The notes under the pieces: generated by a model
Told to the model about the DNA's origin: nothing
What the model saw: the letters and a program-made list of their open reading frames with translations, nothing else
Database searches by the model: none
DNA from: Acidobacteriota bacterium
GTDB taxonomy: Bacteria; Acidobacteriota; Vicinamibacteria; Vicinamibacterales; CAVVIG01
Length of the DNA: 32,639 nucleotides
NCBI GenBank assembly: GCA_028876655.1
Contig: JAGWRA010000109.1
Span: forward strand, 1-32,639
Direction of reading: 5' to 3'
Made by a program: the position numbers and the translations under genes
Part shown: positions 1-10,900 of the stretch, in pieces
How the letters are laid out: every line of letters begins with the position of its first letter
Position numbering within the stretch: position 1 is the first letter of the stretch

Positions 1-293
1 GGGGCGGCCCGCGCCACGCGTGCGGCCTGCGGCGCGAGCCGGACCCCGGCCGCGCCCGCGATCGCGGCCATGGCGGCGAGGCCCGTGAACCAGTGGCGGG
101 CTTCCGGACCGCGTTCGCGGGCCGCCCGCGTCCCGCGCTGGCCCAGCAGGACGAGCAACGGCTCGTGCGCGAGAAAGGCGGCGATCGCGGCTGCGGCGAG
201 GGCGAGCGCCGCCGCACCCGGCCGCCCGAGGGCGAGCGCCGTCACCAGCGGAAAGAGGAGCTGGCCGTAGGCGCCGTGTTCCCGCGGCAGCAT
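1..293 (-). CDS. YwiC-like membrane protein, N-terminal part
   Basis: This gene starts at ATG 293 and stays open to the left edge, so only the first 97 codons are visible. The protein opens MLPREHGAYGQLLFPLV, followed by an Ala/Leu-rich membrane stretch (about residues 12-45) and then HEPLLVLLGQRG. The early PREHGAY motif and the later HEP..LLGQRG motif are typical of YwiC-like family proteins, which are small multi-pass membrane proteins of unknown function. The start codon shares one base with the stop of the upstream ABC transporter gene (TGATG at 295-291). No clear Shine-Dalgarno is seen, so translation is probably coupled to the transporter. The coupling suggests one transcript with the NRPS and exporter. 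Whether the protein has a role in the peptide pathway, or is simply the next gene along, cannot be told from the sequence. Confidence 0.8.
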   Translation of the reverse strand, partial: MLPREHGAYGQLLFPLVTALALGRPGAAALALAAAAIAAFLAHEPLLVLLGQRGTRAARERGPEARHWFTGLAAMAAIAGAAGVRLAPQAARVARAA

Positions 294-1936
294 CAGCGGC
301 CTGGCGCGGTCCCATCGGACCCGATGATGACGCCCATGTCGAACCGGACGATCTGATCGGCGGCGTCGAAGTACTGCGCGTCGTGCGTGGCGGCGATGAC
401 CGTCCGCCCCTCGGCGCGGAGCCAGGGCAGGATCTCGCGGTAGAAGATCTCGCGGAACGTCGGATCCTGCTCGGCGGCCCACTCGTCGAAGACGAGGAAC
501 GGGCGGTCCTCGAGGATCGCCACGGCCAGCGCCAGCCGCTTGCGCTGCCCGCTCGACAGCTCCAGCGTGCTGAAGCGGCCGCCCTCGAACCCGACCTTCT
601 CCTGCAGCTGCAGCCGCTCGAGCGCGGCGGTGACACGGGCCGGGTCGATGTCGCCCATGCCGTAGAGGCGATCGAAGAGGTGGTAATCGGAGAAGACCGC
701 CGTGAAGTGGCTCCGGTACCACTGTGCCGTCTCCGGCGCGAACGGCGTGCCGCCGATGAACATCGTGCCGCTGCGCGGGGCGTAGAGACCGGTGAGCACC
801 TTCAGCAGCGTCGACTTGCCGCTGCCGTTGCCGCCCACGAAGAACGCGACCGTCCCGGGCTCGATGCGGAGGGAGATCGGGCCGATGGCGAACGGCCGCT
901 CGTCGCCGCGCGGCTCGTAGGCGAACGCGATGTGGCGGAGCTCGAGCGGCGCCGCCACGGCCGGCGTCTCGCTGGTGACGATGGTCTCGTGGGTCTCGGC
1001 GCGCGCCAGCACCCGTTCGAGGTCGAGGACGTTGGTCGCGGCGACGTTCGCGCGGGCGAACACCGGGATCGACCCGACGAGGCTCGACAGCGGCGCGATG
1101 ATGAACAGCATGGTCGCCGTCGCCTGGGTGACGACGGCCGGGAAGGTCGGACTGATGCTCGGCAGCAGGAAGACGACGCCGCCGATCATCAGGTAGAAGG
1201 CGACCTGCGCGTAGGCGTTCTGCGCCGCGAAGCTGCGCTCGGAGGCGACGCGCACGGTGGTCAGATCCGACGAGATCCGCCGCAGCCGCACGAGCAGCTC
1301 GCGGCCGCGTGCCGCGTGCAGCCGGGCCTCCTTGAACCCGTCGATGAGGTGGGTCAGGCACTCGAAGAACTCGTTCTGGATGTCGGTCGCCTGCTCGAGC
1401 AGCCGGGTCGACTCCTCGCGCTTCAGGAGGTACACGCGGATGCCGGTGTAGCTGAGGACGATCGTCAGCACGAAGGCCGTCAACGAGAGGCGCTCGAGAT
1501 AGACCGCGCTGAAGAGGATCATCAGCGCCGACTGCAGGGCCAGCGTGATCGTCGCGGCCGCCTGCGAGATGATCGTCGTCTCGCGGCTGACGCAGTCGAA
1601 GATCTCGGCCCGGCCGACGCGCTCCAGCGCCTCGAGCTTGGCGCGCGCGAGGTGGTCCGAGATGTCGGTCCGGATCCGATCCAGCGTCCGCTCGACCTCG
1701 GTCGCCGACCGGGTCATCACGTAGAACTGCATCAGCAGGAACATCGCGACGACGAGGACGAACAGCGCCAGGTAGCGCGAGCTGGCGTCGACGGCCGCCG
1801 CGTTGACCAGGGCGAGCACCAGGGCGTTGCCCAGCCCGGCCAGGACGGTGGCCGCCACGAATTCGACGTCGAACTCGGCCCGGGCCCGGGCCAGCATCTC
1901 GACGAGCGGGTACCGGTTGCGCAGCGCTCTGATCAC
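293..1936 (-). CDS. Cyclic-peptide export ABC transporter (PvdE/SyrD type)
   Basis: A 547-residue half-transporter fusing a membrane domain to an ATPase domain. Hydrophobic segments lie near residues 25-50, 55-75, 125-170 and 245-292. The nucleotide-binding domain has Walker A GGNGSGKST (368-376), signature LSSGQ (460-464), Walker B FLVFDEW (480-486) and an H-loop His518 in AATHD. The DEWAAEQDP sequence after Walker B is characteristic of the SyrD/PvdE branch, whose members export syringomycin-type lipopeptides or pyoverdine precursors across the inner membrane. Translation starts at GTG 1936: an in-frame TAG at 1951-1949 excludes anything earlier, and the ATG at 1947 is out of frame. The gene begins 7 bp after the NRPS-A stop and overlaps the next gene by one base. 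I infer that it exports the product of the flanking NRPSs. Confidence 0.93.
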   Translation of the reverse strand: MIRALRNRYPLVEMLARARAEFDVEFVAATVLAGLGNALVLALVNAAAVDASSRYLALFVLVVAMFLLMQFYVMTRSATEVERTLDRIRTDISDHLARAKLEALERVGRAEIFDCVSRETTIISQAAATITLALQSALMILFSAVYLERLSLTAFVLTIVLSYTGIRVYLLKREESTRLLEQATDIQNEFFECLTHLIDGFKEARLHAARGRELLVRLRRISSDLTTVRVASERSFAAQNAYAQVAFYLMIGGVVFLLPSISPTFPAVVTQATATMLFIIAPLSSLVGSIPVFARANVAATNVLDLERVLARAETHETIVTSETPAVAAPLELRHIAFAYEPRGDERPFAIGPISLRIEPGTVAFFVGGNGSGKSTLLKVLTGLYAPRSGTMFIGGTPFAPETAQWYRSHFTAVFSDYHLFDRLYGMGDIDPARVTAALERLQLQEKVGFEGGRFSTLELSSGQRKRLALAVAILEDRPFLVFDEWAAEQDPTFREIFYREILPWLRAEGRTVIAATHDAQYFDAADQIVRFDMGVIIGSDGTAPGR

Positions 1937-1943
1937 GGCGTGC

Positions 1944-4900
1944 TCATTCTAGTCCGGCTTCCCCTCCGGCCTGCGAGACCGTCCGCCGATCCCGCCGCCG
2001 CTCGATCCGCTCCCCCTCTGACGCTCCCCGCCCCCCGCCGGCCGGCGGGCCCGGAACCAGCCCCTCGAGGTGGATGGCGAGGTCACGCAGGATCGGATGC
2101 TCGAAGAGCACGGTCAGCGACACGGCGCAGCCGAGCGACGCGCGGATCCCCTGAATCACCCGGATGGCCGAGACCGAATGGCCGCCCAGCGCGAAGAAAT
2201 CGTCACCTGCCCCGATCCGATCCGTCCCGAGCACCTCCAACCAGAGCGCCGCCAGCGTCCGCTCGACGGGCGTCGCCGGCGCCACGAACGTCACACCCGC
2301 CGCGAGCCCGGCCGCGCCGGGGGCCGGCAGCGCCCCCATGTCGATCTTGCCGTTCGAGGTGAGCGGCCACCGGTCGATCCGCGCGAAGCGGGCGGGGACC
2401 ATGTGCGGCGGGAGCCGCCGGTCGAGGTGGCGCCGGATCGCGTCGATGGTCAGCTCGCGGTCGTCCGACACGAGCCACGCCGCCAGCTCGGGCCCGCCCG
2501 GCGCCTCCTGCGGCCGCACCAGCGCATCGGCAATCGACGGGTGCCGGCGCAGCTCGGCCTCGATCTCCCCCGGCTCGATCCGGAAGCCGCGGATCTTGCA
2601 CTGCCGGTCGTTCCGTCCGAGGTATTCGAGCGTGCCGTCATCACCCCGGCGTCCGAGGTCGCCGGTGCGGTACAGGCGCCCGCCGTCGGCCGCGAACGGG
2701 TCCGGCACGAAGCGCTCGGCCGTCCGACCGGCGTCGCCACGATAGCCCCGGGCGACGCCGGGGCCGGCGACGTACAGCTCGCCGGGCACGCCGGTGGGCA
2801 CGGGATTCATCGACTCGTCGAGCAGATGGATCCGGAGGTCGTCGAGCGGCACGCCGATCGGCGAGACCCCGGCCGCCAGCGCCTCGCCGTTCCGCATCTC
2901 GCGCCGGGTGGCATGGACGGTCGTCTCGGTGATGCCGTACATGTTGACGACGCGCGCGGCGCGGGAGACGTCAAACGTCCACCAGGCATCGAGCATCCGG
3001 GGCCGCAACGCCTCGCCGCCGAAGACGAGCCACCGCAGCGCCAGCCGGCGGCCGGGCTGGCGGGCCAGCGCCTCGCTCAACCCGGCAAACGCCGTCGGCG
3101 TCTGGTTGAGCACCGTCACGCCTTCGCGTGCCAGCAGGTCGACGAGCCGGTCCGGGGAGCGGCTCGTCTCGTGCTCGACAATCACCAGGCGGCCGCCGTG
3201 CGCGAGCGCGCCCCAGATCTCCCAGACCGAGAAGTCGAACGCCAGCGAATGGAACCAGGCCCAGACGTCGTCGCGGCCGAAGGCGAACGCGGCCTGTGTG
3301 GTGTCGAAGAGCCGGGACACGTTCGCCTGCGTCACCTCCACGCCCTTCGGCTCGCCCGTGGACCCCGAGGTGTAGATGACGTACGCGAGATGCTGCGGAT
3401 CGATCCGCGCGGTCGATGGTCCGACGCGGCCGTCGAGGGCTGGCGACGCCCGGTCGTCGAGCCGGACGATCCGCACGCCGTCCGGAACGGGCGGGTGCAG
3501 ATCGCCGCCGCAGACCACGACCGTTGCGGCGCTCCGCTCGACGAGCCGCGCGATCCGATCGGCCGGGTCCCGCGGGTCGAGCGGCAGGTAGGCGCCGCCG
3601 GCCTTCTGAATCCCGAGCAGCCCCACGATGGCCGACGCACCTCTCGGCGCCAGCAGTGCCACGAGCGTCTCGGGACCGACCCCGTAGTCCTCCGTCAGCC
3701 GGCGGGCCAGGTGCGCCGCCCTCGCGTCCAGTTCCGCGTAGGTGATTCGGTGGTCGCCGTCCACGATCGCCACGGCCTCGGGCCGGCGGACGACGTGCGC
3801 CTCGAAGCGCCGGATGAGCGGCTCGCCGGCGTCCATGCTCGGGCGTGCCCCGCCGCCACTCGACTCGCTGCTGCGGCCGGCGCGCGGCCGCTCCATCGCC
3901 AGATCCGAGACGGCGCGTCCAGGCTCCCGTTGCGCCGATGCGATCAGCGCCTGCAGGTGGCGGACCATCCGCTCGGCCGTCGCCGGCGCGAACCACGCCG
4001 TGTTGTACTCGAGCACCCCGTCGATCCCGCCGTCCGCCTCGGCGAACTCGAACGTCAGGCCGAACTTCGCCATCCCCGTCTCGACCGGCCAGTCTCGGAC
4101 CGTGGACCCCGGGAGATCGAGCGCGGGGGCGTCGTGCGTCTGCATGACGACCACGACGTCGAACAGCGGCGACCGCGAGGGATCGACCGGCAGGGCGAGC
4201 TCGTCGACGAGGCGATCGAACGGATACGTCTGATGGTCGAGCGCGGCCGTGACCCGCTCGCCGGTGGCGGCCATCAGCGCCTCGAAGCCCTGAGCCGGGT
4301 GCACGGCCAGACGGACAGGCAGCAGGTTCGCATAGAACCCGATCTGCTCGTCGAACCCGGCTCCTTCGCGGCCGGCCACGGCCACTCCCAGCATCATCTC
4401 GCGCTGGCTGGTGTAGCGGTACAGCAGCACCTGCACCGCCGAGAGCAGCGCCGTGAATCCCGTGCCGCCGGTCGATCGCGCCAGTGCGCGCAGCCCCCCG
4501 GCCGTCTCGCGGTCGATCCGGAACCGGAAATGGCGGCCCGTGTGGGGCCGGACGCGGGGGGCCGGGAAGTCGAGCGGCAGCCGCAGGGGCTCCACCGGAT
4601 CGGCCAGCGCGGCAAGCCAGTAGCGGCGATCGGCCGCCCCCTCGTCCGCGTCGAGTCGCCCCTGCTGCCAGGCGGTGTAGTCCTTGTAGTGGAAGGCCAG
4701 CGGCAGGGGCGCCCACGGGTGCCCCTCGCGCCGTGCCGCATAACAGGCCAGGATCTCCCGCACCATCACCCCGATCGACCAGCCGTCGCTGATGACGTGG
4801 TGCTGGCAGAACAGCAGGATGGCCCTGGATGGCGCGACGGTCGCCACGGCGACGCGCAGCAGCAGGTCGCGCGCCAGGTCGAACGGCTGGTGGAAGAAGA

Positions 4901-7900
4901 CCGCCGCGCGTTCGTCGAGGCGCGCCGCCCAGTCGCTGGCGCCCGTGAGATCGATGCGGGTCAGCGTGAAGTCGGCGTGCGTCGCGATCCGCTGCCGGGG
5001 CTCGCCATTCACCTCCACGATCTGCGTGCGCAGGCTCTCGTGGCGCGCGATCACCGCGCGGAACGCCTCCTCGAGCCCGTCGACGTCGAGGTCGCCGAGG
5101 ATCTCCAGCGCCCCGGCCATGTGATACGGGCGCCCCTCGCCGAAGTGCTCGAGCACCCACAGGCGACGCTGGCCGTGCGAGACGGGATAGTCGGGTGCCG
5201 GCGCCACGGGCGTCACGGCCGATCCCCTCGCCGGTCCGGTTCCGTCCGCACGGATGGCGTCCGGCCGCCCGAATCGTCGATCGACGATGGCGTTGGCGAG
5301 CGCCGCGGGTGAGCCGTGACGGAAGAGATCGCTCAGCGACAGCTCGATGCCGTGGTCCCGCGCGCGGGCGATCGCACGCGTCGCCTTCAGGCTGTGGCCG
5401 CCCAGCTCGAAGAAGCCGTCGTGGACGCCCACACGCTCGACGGCGAGCACCTCCGCGAAGATCGCGGCGATCGCCTCTTCGAGCGCGTTGCGCGGCGCCG
5501 CGTATCCGGGGCCGCCCGCCGTTGACGGCGCGCCGGGCGCAGGCAACGCGTTCCAGTCGAGCTTGCCGTTGGGCAGGATGGGCCAGGACGGCACGGTGAT
5601 CACGTGCGCCGGCACCATGTAGGACGGCAGGGCCGCCGACAACGCGGTCCGCACGGCGGCCGGATCGACGCCCCGGCCGCCCGCCACGTACGCGACCAGC
5701 TGCGGCTCCCCGTGCACCAGCCGCGCCTGCACGCGCACATCCTCGAGGCCGGCCGCGCGGCGCAAGGCGGCTTCCACCTCGCCGACCTCGATGCGGCAGC
5801 CACGGATCTTCACCTGCCGGTCGTGGCGCCCCAGGAACTCGAGGACGCCGTCGGCGCGCATGCGGGCCCGATCGCCGGTGCGGTAGAGCCGCGCGCCGGG
5901 GACGGGGCCGAACGGATCGGGCACGAACCGGTCCGCGGTCAGATCGGGCAGATCCAGGTATCCGCGGGCCAGCCCGGCGCCACCGACATACAGGTCGCCT
6001 TCGACGCCGGCCGGCACCAGTTCCATGCGGTCGTCGAGCACGTACGCGCGCGTGTGACGGATCGGCCGGCCGATCGGCAGCGTGCCCCACCCGCTTCCGT
6101 CGTCCACCCAGGCGGTCACGTCGATGCACGCTTCGGTCGGGCCGTAGAGATTGACCACCTGCACCGGCAGCCGCGCCTTCAGGCGCTGGACCAGCGCCGC
6201 GTCGAGCGGTTCGCCACCGGCAAAGACCGTCCGCAGGGACGTCGCCTGTCCGAACGCCGGCTCGTCGGCGATCGTGGCGAGCAGCGACGGCACCATCTGC
6301 AGGGTCGTCACGCCGGCATCGCGGATGGCGCGGGCCAGCCGGGCGGGATCGAGCCGGCTCTCCGCATCGGCCACCACCAGCCGGGCGCCCTGCATCAGCG
6401 GCGCCAGGAACTCCCAGATCGACGCGTCGAAGCTGAACGGCGTCCGTTGCAGCACCCGGTCGTGCGGGTCGAGCGGGAAGGCGTCGCGCAGCCAGATCAT
6501 GTGATTGGCGATCGCCCGGTGCGCGATCGTCACGCCGCGGGGGCGTCCCGTGCTGCCCGACGTATAGATGATGTAGGCGAGCTGATCCGGCAGCACCTCC
6601 ACCCCGAGGTCGTCGTCTCGCTGCGCGGCCAGGCGCGGATCGTCGAGGTCCAGCCGGAGCACCGGCGGCGAGCCGGCCGGCAGCCGATCCTGCAGCCCTC
6701 CGTCCGTGACGACGATCGACGGGCGCGCGTCCTCGATCATGAACGCGAGACGCGGCGCCGGGTACGCGGGGTCGAGCGGCAGGAAGAAGCCGCCGGCCTT
6801 CAGGACCGCGAGCAGACTGACGACCTGCAGGGGTGAGGGCTCGAGGAACAGGCCGACGCCCGCGTCCCCTCCGATCCCCCGATCGCGCAGCAGGCGCGCG
6901 AGCTGGTTCGCGCGACGATTCAACTCGTCGTACGTCCAGTGCCGGTCTCGACAGACGAGGGCCACCCGGTCCGGGGTGGCGCGCGCCGCCTGCTCGAACC
7001 ACCAGTGGACGGGCCGGTCGTCGGACGCGGACGGCAGGTCGCCGCCGCTCCCCAGCTGCCGGAGATGGCGCCGCTGCGCCGGCGTCATGACCGGCAGCGT
7101 CGAGATCGGCGCGTCCGGTCCGGTGGTGGCCCCCTCGAGGAGGGCGAGGAAGCTCTCGCCGAGCCGCTCCACCGTCGTCCGATCGAAGATGTCGGCGTTG
7201 TATTCGACCAGGCCGCGCAGGCGGCCGTCGTGCTCCTCGAAGGTCCAGATCAGATCGAACTTCGCCGACCCGGTCGACAGGTGGATCGGGTCGACCTGCA
7301 GGCCGGACATCTCCAGCGGACCGGCCGGCACGGTCTGGAGCACGAGCATCACCTGGAAGAGCGGCGACCGGCCGAGTTCGCGGTCGGGCGCCGCCCCTTC
7401 CACGATCAGCTCGAACGGCACCTCGCTGTGGTCGTAGGCGTCCAGGCAGGTCCGGCGCACGCGGTCGACCAGGTCGGCGAACGAGGGGTCGCCGGATGCA
7501 TCGATCCGCAGCGGCAACGTGTTGACGAAGAGCCCCACCAGGTCCTGCAGCTCCGGCTCCGTCCGGTTGGCGATGGCCGTGCCGATCACCAGGTCCGTCT
7601 GGTGGGTGAACCGCGCGAGCAGGACGCCGAGGCAGGCCGACAGCGTCATGAACAGCGTGCCGCCGCAGGCCTGCGCGAGCGCCCGGGCCGCCGGACCGAG
7701 GGCCGCGGGCACGTCGAGCGCCACCTCGTCGCCGCGGCCGCTCTGCAGCAGAGGTCTCGGACGGTCCGCGGGGAGCTCGATGGCCGGCGGGCATCCGTGG
7801 AGCTGCTGGCGCCAGTAGGCGAGCGAGGCGTCGAACGCCCCCGCGCGCCGGCGCCGCTGCTGCCACGCCGCGTAATCGGCGTACTGCAGCGCCGGCTGGT

Positions 7901-10900
7901 CCGCCGGTGCGCTCCGGCCCTCGACGAGCGCGTCGTAGGCAGCCGACAGATCGCGCATGACAATGGCGAGGGACCAGTAGCCGTCCGAGACGATGTGGTG
8001 CACCGAGAGGAGGAGGCCGTGCACGTCTGGCGCGACGCGGAACAATCGACTGCGCAGGACCGGACCGCTGGCGAGATCGAACGGACGCCGCGCCTCGCGC
8101 CCGGCCAGTTCCTGCATGGCGGCTTCCGGATCGGCCTCGCCGCTGAGATCGACGAGCGGCAGGTCGACTGCCACCTCGTCGTCGACGATCACCACCGGCT
8201 CGCCGCCGACCGCCGGGTACCGCGTCCGCAGCACCTCATGGCGTCGCAGCACGCCGGCCAGGCTCGTCCGGAGCGCGTCGACGTTCAGGGGACCCGAGAG
8301 GCGCAGCAGCGCGGGGACCACGTACGTGCTGCGGCCCGGCGTCAGCTGCTCGAGAAACCAGAGGCGCTGCTGGGCGAACGACAGCGTCCGGCCGCCGGTC
8401 GACGGGAGCATCGGCGCGCCTTCTCGCGTGCTCCGGCCCGGCGCCCGCCGCGCGCGGATGCGGGCTGCCAGTCCGCCGAGCGTCGGTGACTCGAACAGCT
8501 GGCGCAGCGAGACGTCGACGCCGAACAGCGTCCGGATGCGCTGCGCGAGCAGCATCGCCAGCAGGGAGTGGCCGCCCGATTCGAAGAAGCTGTCGCCGGG
8601 GCCGGAGGGCCGGTGACCGAGCAGCTCGTGCCAGATCTCGGCGAGGATCTCTTCTTCGGGTCCGCCAGCGAGCGGCGGAGCGACCACCGGCTGATCGGGC
8701 AGCGTGCCGGCCAGCCGTTCGAGCGCGCGGCGGTCGACCTTGCCGTTGGGCGTCAACGGCAGCGCCCGCTCGATCACCCAGGCCGACGGCACGAACGCCG
8801 CCGGCAGCCGCGACTCGGCGAAGCGGTGGAGATCGGCCGGCCCCGGACGCGGCCCGGGACGCGGAACCAGGCAGGCGACGAGGCGGCGCTCCCCGTCAGG
8901 CCCATCGGCCGCCACCACCACGGCGTGCGCGACCGCCGGATGCTGCCGCAGCACCGCCTCGACCTCGCCGGGCTCGACGCGATGCCCGCGGATCTTCACC
9001 TGGTCGTCCGCCCGCCCGACGAACTCGAACACGCCCTCGGGACGCAGGACGGCCAGATCGCCGGTCCGGTAGAGGCGGCCGCCGGGCACCGGCCCGAACG
9101 GATCGGGCACGAACCGCTCGGCCGTGCGATCGGGCTGACCGAGGTACCCTCTGGCCACGCCGGCGCCGCCGATGTACAGCTCGCCCCTGCTGCCGATCGG
9201 CACGGGGGCCATCCGGTCGTCGAGCAGGTAGACCTGTGTATTGGCGACCGGCGTACCGATCGGGACGGACGCCGCGCCATCGGCGATCGGCTGGCACATC
9301 GACCAGACGGTCGTCTCGGTCGGCCCGTACATGTTGTAGAGGCGCACCGGCCCGTCCTGCTGCAGCGCCCGGGCGAGCGGGTGCGGCAGCTCCTCGCCGC
9401 CCACCACCAGGCACTCGAGGGCGCGCAGCGCCGCGTGGGCGGCCGGCTGCGCCAGCAGCAGCCTCGCCATCGACGGCGTGCACTGGAGGTGCGTGACGCC
9501 GTGCCGGTGGATCAGCGTCTCGAACGACTCTTCCTCCGAACCGGGCCGGCGGCCGGTCGTCAGGCCGGCAAAGCGCGCGAGGCTCTCCATGACGGCCTCG
9601 GCGGGGACGCCGAAGTCGATGAGCAGCGCCGCTTCGTCGACGCCGATGGCGGCGAGCCGGTCCAGCCGATCCCGGCACTCGTCCGGCGTGCCGAACAGCG
9701 CGCTGCTCGAGGCGTACCGCTCGAAGGCGTGATCGAGCAGCGCTTCCAGGTCCTCGTCCTGGAAGCCGGCCGACTCCATGTCGATGCCCAGGCTGCGGGC
9801 GACGTTGGCCATCAGGCTGACCGAGCTGCGCAGGTAGGCCCGGAACGGCTCTCGCACGGCCTCGAGCGTCGCCGCGCGCGACGGGCCGGCGAAGGCGTGC
9901 AGCATCAGCGTCACATGTCCGTCCCGGCCGGACGTCCGGCGGCAGGCCTCGCGATAGATCGCGATCTTGCGCGCCAGTTCCTCTGCGTGCTGGCCGAGCA
10001 GGTGCGTGAGCAGGTTCGCGCCGAGCTCGCCCGCGCGCTCGAAGGTCGCCGGATCGCCCGCGGCCGTGATCCAGATCGGCAGCTCGTCCTGCACGGGGCG
10101 CGGCAGCGTCCGCACGTCGACCGGCTGTCCTCCGGGCCCGGCCAGCGTCACCGTCTCTCCCCGCCAGAGCCGCCGGACGAGATCGATGTCGCGTGCCATC
10201 GCCTCCTTCCGGCCGTCGTAGCGATCGGGCGCCAGCACGAAGTCGCGTTCCTGCCAGCCCGACGCGAAGGACAGGCCGACGCGCCCGCCGGACAGGTTGT
10301 CGACGACCGCCCATTCCTCGGCGACGCGGACCGGATGATGCAGCGGCAGGACGACACTGCCGGCCCGCACCTGGATGCGGCTCGTGACGGCCGCGATGGC
10401 AGCCGCGGTCACCGAGGGGTTCGGATAGAGGCCGCCGAACGGATGGAAGTGGCGCTCCGGCGTCCAGACCGCCGCGAAGCCGTGCTCGTCGGCGAAGCGG
10501 GCGCCGTCGAGCAGCAGCCGGTACTTGCCGGCGGTCTCGGCCCGCTCGTCGCTCGCGAAGTAGAACAGGCTGAGCTCGATGTCCCGCGCGCGCGGCGGCG
10601 CGGCGGGCACCGACGACACGACGTCGAGGGGGCTGCCGCCGATCACCACCGTCGATCCCCGGCTCAGCGTCCAGAGCAGCTCCAGCACCGAGATGTCGAA
10701 CGAGATGCTGGTCAGCGCGAGCCAGGTGGCGGGACGCTCGCCGAGGCAGGCGTCCATCGCGGCGAAGAAGTTCACCACGTTGGCGTGACTCACCATCACG
10801 CCCTTCGGGCGGCCCGTCGAGCCCGAGGTGTAGTTCACGTAGGCGAGCGCCGATGCGGGCGTCGCCAGGCCGAGGTCGTCGCCGCGCTCCCCGTCGATCC

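Noticed and set aside
1933-1947. ATG at 1947 overlapping the NRPS-A stop as the exporter start
   Set aside because: That frame reaches a TGA after three more codons; the transporter frame starts at GTG 1936.
2070-5312. Long plus-strand open frame opposite NRPS-A, and similar ones at 8568-11243 and 17314-21504
   Set aside because: Same composition artefact; each lies wholly inside an NRPS gene with continuous, motif-confirmed coding on the minus strand.
9558-10580. Monooxygenase as a separate gene or a frameshifted insertion
   Set aside because: It is in the same frame as the adenylation domain on both sides, without stops, and adenylation motifs resume directly after it.
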